NCBI GenBank assembly: GCA_030147505.1
Contig: JASBVG010000123.1
Coordinates: 62,001-126,000, forward strand
Origin: Tardiphaga sp.
GTDB taxonomy: Bacteria > Pseudomonadota > Alphaproteobacteria > Rhizobiales > Xanthobacteraceae
Length of the DNA: 64,000 nucleotides
Direction of reading: 5' to 3'
The notes below the pieces were generated by a model. The model had not been told where the DNA came from. It saw only the letters and a list, made by a program, of their open reading frames with translations, and did not search any database. Numbering within the stretch: the stretch's first letter is position 1; the number at the start of each line of letters is the position of its first letter. A program made the translations under genes and the position numbers. Below, in pieces: positions 59,877 through 64,000 of this stretch.

Positions 59877-61337
59877 ATGGGCAAAATGGGTGCATCGTCA
59901 AAGCGCAGTATAACGCTTCTTCAAATCAATGACACGCATGGGTATGTGGAGCCGCATCCAGAATTGATCTGGCACGGCGCGACGCCGCGCTTTCCGATGC
60001 TCGGCGGTTACGCCCGGATCGCGGGATATTTCAAGAAGGTTCGAGCGGAACGTCCCGACGCCGTCGTCGCGCTGGACAATGGCGACACCTTTCATGGGAC
60101 CTACGCGGCCGTCTCTTCGCGAGGCGAGGCGCTGGTACCGCTCACCAATGCGCTCGGCCTCGACGCCATGACCGCACATTGGGAGTTTGCCTGGGGGCCG
60201 GCGCATTTCAGGGCGCTGGCAAAGCGCCTCGACTACCCGGTGCTGGCGGTCAACTGCTTTGATTTGAAGACCGGCCGTCGCCCATTTCGCCCGTCGCGCA
60301 TTATAGAGCGTGGCGGGGTCAGGATCGGAGTGGTCGGAATCGCGGCGACGATCCTCGACAAGACGATGCCGCCGCATTTCAGCGAAGGGCTACGCTTCAC
60401 GAACGGAGACAAGGAGCTGCCGCGCGAGATTCGCAGGCTCCGTCAGAAGGAACGGGTTGATCTCATCGTCGTCCTGTCCCATCTCGGCTTGCCACAGGAT
60501 ATCAAGCTCGCCGGACTCGTAGATGGGCTGGATGTCATCCTGAGTGGCCATACCCATGACCGGCTTGAGAAGCCGATCGTCGTCAATGGAGCAACCATCA
60601 TCCAGTCTGGTTGTCATGGCGCCTTCGTCGGCCGTCTGGATCTCGGCGTCGAGCGCGGGACGGTCCGGGTCGAACGGCATGAGCTCGTCGCCATGGATGA
60701 GACGATTGATCCTGATCCCATGATGTCGGATTTGGTCGAGGCGGTGGTGTCACCCATGCGTGACCACCTGGCCACCGCGGTGGGCAGCGTGGATGCCGCC
60801 CTGCATCGCAACACGATCCTTGACTGCTCGATGGACGACGTCCTCCTGGCGGCGCTCTGCAACGCCTCGGGCCGGGAAATCGCCTTCTCGAATGGCTGGC
60901 GTTACGGCGCTCCGGTCGTGCCTGGCCCTGTCAGGCTGAGCGATCTGTGGAACATGATACCGGTCAATCCTCCGATCTCGACGGTGATCCTCAAAGGAGA
61001 GGAAATTCGCATGATGATGGAGGAGAATCTGGAACGGACGTTCTCGCCAGACCCCTTCGGCCAGATGAGCGGTTACGTGAAGCGCTTCTGCGGCCTGACG
61101 ATCCTGGCAAAGATCGAAAATCCATCCGGAACCCGCATAGCGGAGATTTTCGTCGGGGACCAAAAGCTCGACCTCGATGCATCCTATGACGTTGCCTTCG
61201 TCACCGCCCAGGGAGTGCCCGGCCGTTTTGGGCGTGATCGGGGCCAGATGTCCGTCACGGCGATCGAGGCCCTGGAGGCCTATTTCCGCCACCCGCCCGC
61301 TAAGGTGACAAGTCCTGGCCGCGTGATCGCGATATGA
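59877..61337 (+). CDS. SoxB-like metallophosphoesterase / 5'-nucleotidase family
   Basis: A 486-residue protein (start ATG 59877 after GGAAAGG; GTG 59832 also open). Calcineurin-type metal motifs: LLQINDTHG, DNGDTFHGT, AHWEFAWG, VLSHLGLP and LSGHTHD. The HWEF form of the NHE motif is typical of SoxB sulfate thiohydrolases rather than classical nucleotidases. The C-terminal 5'-nucleotidase domain follows (FSNGWRYGAPVVPGPVRLSDLWNMIPVNPP). No signal peptide is evident. Neighbouring sulfur and redox genes support a role in sulfur compound handling. Confidence 0.8.
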   Translation: MGKMGASSKRSITLLQINDTHGYVEPHPELIWHGATPRFPMLGGYARIAGYFKKVRAERPDAVVALDNGDTFHGTYAAVSSRGEALVPLTNALGLDAMTAHWEFAWGPAHFRALAKRLDYPVLAVNCFDLKTGRRPFRPSRIIERGGVRIGVVGIAATILDKTMPPHFSEGLRFTNGDKELPREIRRLRQKERVDLIVVLSHLGLPQDIKLAGLVDGLDVILSGHTHDRLEKPIVVNGATIIQSGCHGAFVGRLDLGVERGTVRVERHELVAMDETIDPDPMMSDLVEAVVSPMRDHLATAVGSVDAALHRNTILDCSMDDVLLAALCNASGREIAFSNGWRYGAPVVPGPVRLSDLWNMIPVNPPISTVILKGEEIRMMMEENLERTFSPDPFGQMSGYVKRFCGLTILAKIENPSGTRIAEIFVGDQKLDLDASYDVAFVTAQGVPGRFGRDRGQMSVTAIEALEAYFRHPPAKVTSPGRVIAI

Positions 61338-61345
61338 TGACGCCG

Positions 61346-63496
61346 CTAGCTTGCTGGTGCGTCCGAGAGCTTCGCGGGCGGTCCCTCGGCTGCCGATGAG
61401 GGCGCCGTAGCGGGCGGCAGGGTCAGTCGGAGGCTGTTGAGACCGACCGACAAGGAGCTCGCGAGCATAGCGAGTGCAGCCAGCGATGGAGACAAGACGC
61501 CGAAGATTGCGAAAGGAATGGCGGCGAGGTTGTAGACCAGGGCGAGGCCGAGATTCTGTCGTGTGACGGATGCGGTGCTGCGCGCAAGGTTCATCCCGGT
61601 CAAAAGCCGGCCAATGCCACCTCTGACAATCACCACGTCGGCGGTCTGGGCTGCGGCACTGTGGGCCCCCGCGACCGATATCCCGCAATCGGCGGCGGCG
61701 AGTGCCGGGGCATCGTTCACACCGTCGCCGAGGAACAGGACCGGCGAGGCCAAGGCCTTCACGAGTTCGGCCTTCCCGGCCGGCGTGCAGCCGTGACGCA
61801 CCTTGTCGTGCGGAACGCCGAGCGCGTCGGCGATCCGCAGAGTCGGCCCGACGGCATCTCCCGAGGCGATCCATGTCTCAACGCCGAGCGCTCGAAGCCG
61901 GGCAAGCGTCTCCCGCGCGTCACTGGTCGGGGCATCGGCCAGGGCGAGCGTCGCGATGCGGATACTGTCCAGGGTTACGGCCAGCGAGGTCAGTCCGTCG
62001 TCGCGCTCAATTCCGTGAACAGCGATGCGGTGTCCGGCGTGATCCTGCGCCTCGGCGCCCCGCTCCAGACGCGTCCCGCCCGCCCCTTCTTCCCGGCCGT
62101 GCCGATCGACGACCGCGCGCGCCAGCGGGTGGTCGATTCCGGTTTCCGCTCGCGCGGCGATTTGCAGAACTTCGGCTTCGGACCAGCCGGACGCCGGAGC
62201 AACGTCGACCACGATGGGGCGTCCATGGGTCAAGGTGCCGGTCTTGTCGAAGATGGCAGTCTTCGGACGGGCGAGCGCCTCGAAGGCGGTGGGATTACGC
62301 AAACGTAGGCCAGAGGCCGCGGCGATGCTGGCCGCGCGCGCCTGAGCGAGCGGAGCGGCGATCGACAACGCACATGGGCAGGCCGCCGCCAGCACGGTCA
62401 AGGCTCTGAGGACGGCATCCTGCGGGGTGACGCTAAACAGCGGTGTCAGGAGCGCGGTCAACAGCGCGAGCGCAGGAATTGCCCAGCTCAGCGCGGCGGC
62501 GAGACGATCGGCGCGTGAGGCAGCCGCGCCGCGCCGGGCAAGCTCGATCGCGATCGCTCCGCCCATCCGGTCGAGATCGCGGTCGCCGAACGCACGGTCG
62601 GTCGCGACGACAATGCGCCGCTGGAGATTGACGGAGCCGGCCTCGACGCGCTGCCCGACCTCGACGGGAATCGCCCGGCTCTCGCCCGTCAACACGGCGC
62701 GGTCGACCAGCGTCGCGCCCTCCCGCACGGTTCCATCGACGCCAACAGTCATTCCGGCGTCGATGACGACGAGATCACCGATTCCGACCTGCGCGCACAG
62801 GACCACCTCGTCTCCCGACGCCGTACGCCTGACGGCGGTTTCAGCGGCCGCGTCCTCGAGCGCCTTCAGCGCATCGAGGGCGCCGCGACGGGTGGTGGAG
62901 TCGAGCAGTCGCCCGACCAGAAGAAGCGTGATCAGCATCGTCGCTGTGTCGAACCAGACATGGGAGGAGCCGGAGACGAGCGAGGCGATGGAAAGGAGGA
63001 AGGCGCCGCCGGCGCCCAGCGCGATCAGCAGGTCCATGCCGGGCGCGCGCAGGCGGATCGATCGCACAGCCATCCAGAAGATGTCGGCTCCCGCCCAAGC
63101 GACAACCGGCAGGGCCAGCAGACCGGACCCGAGCGCGATCCACCACGCGACGTCCGGATCGAGAACGGAGACGTAGAGCACGACGGCAAGAGCCATCGAC
63201 CACATCCCCGACATGACGGCGACGGCAAGGCGCAGCGAGAGGCGGCTTATATCGGCTGTGAGGATCGCCGAGAGCTCCTCGGGCCGGTGGCGGTCGATCA
63301 GCCTGTAACCGGCGCGTGAGACAGCGGCGGCAATGTCGTCAACGGAGAGCCGCTCCGCGTTCCAATCGACCAGCATTGACGCGGTCAGGTGATGCACCCC
63401 GACGGCGCTGACCCCTTCCAGCCGGCCGATCTGCCGTTCCAGCCCGCGCGCGCAGCCGCCGCAAGCCATGCCACTGACGCCGAACAGGCGGCGCAC
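61346..63496 (-). CDS. Copper-type P1B heavy-metal ATPase
   Basis: A 716-residue transporter. N-terminal metal-binding domain with GMACGGC; eight membrane helices; CPC in AACPCALS; phosphorylation motif DKTGTLTHG; HP motif GIDHPLA; and GDGVNDAPAL hinge. The final helices have the YN and MLASSLSV pattern of Cu+-specific P1B-1 pumps. The start is taken as GTG 63496, six bases after the cytochrome stop; the longer frame upstream is an overlap with that gene. It exports or delivers copper, possibly for oxidase assembly. Confidence 0.9.
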   Translation of the reverse strand: MRRLFGVSGMACGGCARGLERQIGRLEGVSAVGVHHLTASMLVDWNAERLSVDDIAAAVSRAGYRLIDRHRPEELSAILTADISRLSLRLAVAVMSGMWSMALAVVLYVSVLDPDVAWWIALGSGLLALPVVAWAGADIFWMAVRSIRLRAPGMDLLIALGAGGAFLLSIASLVSGSSHVWFDTATMLITLLLVGRLLDSTTRRGALDALKALEDAAAETAVRRTASGDEVVLCAQVGIGDLVVIDAGMTVGVDGTVREGATLVDRAVLTGESRAIPVEVGQRVEAGSVNLQRRIVVATDRAFGDRDLDRMGGAIAIELARRGAAASRADRLAAALSWAIPALALLTALLTPLFSVTPQDAVLRALTVLAAACPCALSIAAPLAQARAASIAAASGLRLRNPTAFEALARPKTAIFDKTGTLTHGRPIVVDVAPASGWSEAEVLQIAARAETGIDHPLARAVVDRHGREEGAGGTRLERGAEAQDHAGHRIAVHGIERDDGLTSLAVTLDSIRIATLALADAPTSDARETLARLRALGVETWIASGDAVGPTLRIADALGVPHDKVRHGCTPAGKAELVKALASPVLFLGDGVNDAPALAAADCGISVAGAHSAAAQTADVVIVRGGIGRLLTGMNLARSTASVTRQNLGLALVYNLAAIPFAIFGVLSPSLAALAMLASSLSVGLNSLRLTLPPATAPSSAAEGPPAKLSDAPAS

Positions 63497-63501
63497 GGCA
63501 C

Positions 63502-64000
63502 TCAGTCCACGGCGCCGACCGGACGTTCCGGATCCGGCGTGCCCACCCCGAGCAGCACCCCGTTGACGGTCTGACCGTAGTAGATCTGATCGCCGTCGTG
63601 GTACTGCTTGCGTGTTTCCTCGATCGTCTTGCCTTTCTGTCTCGCATCCTTCGGGCGCTCGAAGCTGTTGATGTAGGCAGCGACGTCCCAGGCGTCCTGA
63701 TCGGTCAGTCGGCCGGGCTGCGACAACGGCATGTTGTGCTTGATGAAAGCGGCCGCGGTGTCGATGCGCGCCATGCCGGCGCCCCAATTATAGGAACTGG
63801 CGCCCCAGAGCGGCGGGAAGACATAGCGCCCGTTGATGTCCTTCTGGCCCTGTCCGTCACCGCCATGGCACACGGCGCAATTGGCCGCGAACACCTGCGC
63901 GCCGCGTTCGGGGGAGTAGCCGAGCTCCGTCTTGGCAACCTTGCCGAAGCCGACACCCTCCAGCTCCTTGTTCGTCGGCGCGTTGGTCGCCAGCCAGAAG
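63502..64000 (-). CDS. TsdA-like cytochrome c (thiosulfate dehydrogenase-type), 3' part
   Basis: The frame is open to the window edge; the N-terminal part lies outside. One haem site is visible (CAVCH). The surrounding motifs (GRYVFPPLWGASSYNWGAGMARIDTAAAFIKHNMPL and DQDAWDVAAYINSFERP) match the C-terminal half of TsdA-type dihaem cytochromes, which oxidise thiosulfate to tetrathionate or the reverse. It ends 5 bp before the ATPase start, so the genes are likely co-transcribed. Confidence 0.82.
   Translation of the reverse strand, partial: FWLATNAPTNKELEGVGFGKVAKTELGYSPERGAQVFAANCAVCHGGDGQGQKDINGRYVFPPLWGASSYNWGAGMARIDTAAAFIKHNMPLSQPGRLTDQDAWDVAAYINSFERPKDARQKGKTIEETRKQYHDGDQIYYGQTVNGVLLGVGTPDPERPVGAVD

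Noticed and set aside
61346-63787. 813-residue P-type ATPase start
   Set aside because: The first 97 residues are the shadow of the cytochrome gene; the metal-binding domain begins right after GTG 63496.

Overview
The window is GC-rich alphaproteobacterial chromosome carrying one complete siphovirus-type prophage. Host gene content (methyl-accepting chemotaxis protein, amidase, acyl-CoA dehydrogenase, Omp25-like porin, short-Q-loop cytochrome bd oxidase, sulfur-linked genes) and protein style suggest a Bradyrhizobium/Rhodopseudomonas/Afipia-type bacterium (Nitrobacteraceae). This is inference from protein resemblance, not from a marker gene.

Left flank (1-10999): the 3' part of a PQQ-dependent sugar dehydrogenase, a small secreted protein, a chemoreceptor, an amidase divergent from an acyl-CoA dehydrogenase, a GNAT acetyltransferase whose first 9 codons are out of frame with the rest, an outer-membrane beta-barrel protein, an XRE regulator/DUF2975 membrane protein pair, and a self-inhibited Fic protein with two related palindromes in front of it.

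Prophage (about 11000-54585, bounded by a 15-bp direct repeat). The late genes run leftward on the minus strand from about 38.0 kb to 11.6 kb: HNH endonuclease, small and large terminase, portal, ClpP-type head protease, HK97-fold capsid, connector and neck proteins, tail terminator, tail tube, a G/GT chaperone pair with a canonical -1 slippery site, a 1697-residue tape measure, tail-tip and fibre proteins (one built of nine tandem repeats), then a lysis module (M15 endopeptidase, overlapping Rz/Rz1-like spanins, small membrane proteins, RlpA-like protein) and a Dam-like methylase. The early genes also run leftward, in a tightly overlapping operon from a Cro-like gene (50710) through methylase, ParB-fold and PrimPol-helicase genes to a NusG-like protein (38266). 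A LexA-type (S24) repressor is divergent from cro. Five copies of a 14-bp palindrome (ACCGA-N4-TCGGT) flank it on both sides, tying leftward early transcription, the repressor itself and a rightward lysogeny operon (three small proteins, NYN-domain protein, large serine integrase) to the same repressor. A sequence matching the core of the chromosomal ParB site parS abuts these operators. A noncoding region with repeated GGGAG motifs and a long inverted repeat lies between the primase and the NusG-like gene, and a strong hairpin terminator separates early from late genes. Together these suggest processive antitermination or a replication origin.

Right flank (54586-64000): an L,D-transpeptidase lipoprotein, then a redox/sulfur cluster. 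This comprises cydA-cydB plus a 44-residue DUF2474 subunit (leftward), a divergent peroxiredoxin-ArsR regulator pair, a SoxB-like metallophosphoesterase, a copper-type P1B ATPase, and a TsdA-like cytochrome c cut by the window end. The grouping suggests respiration and detoxification under sulfide or thiosulfate stress.

No rRNA, tRNA, CRISPR array or insertion sequence was seen.
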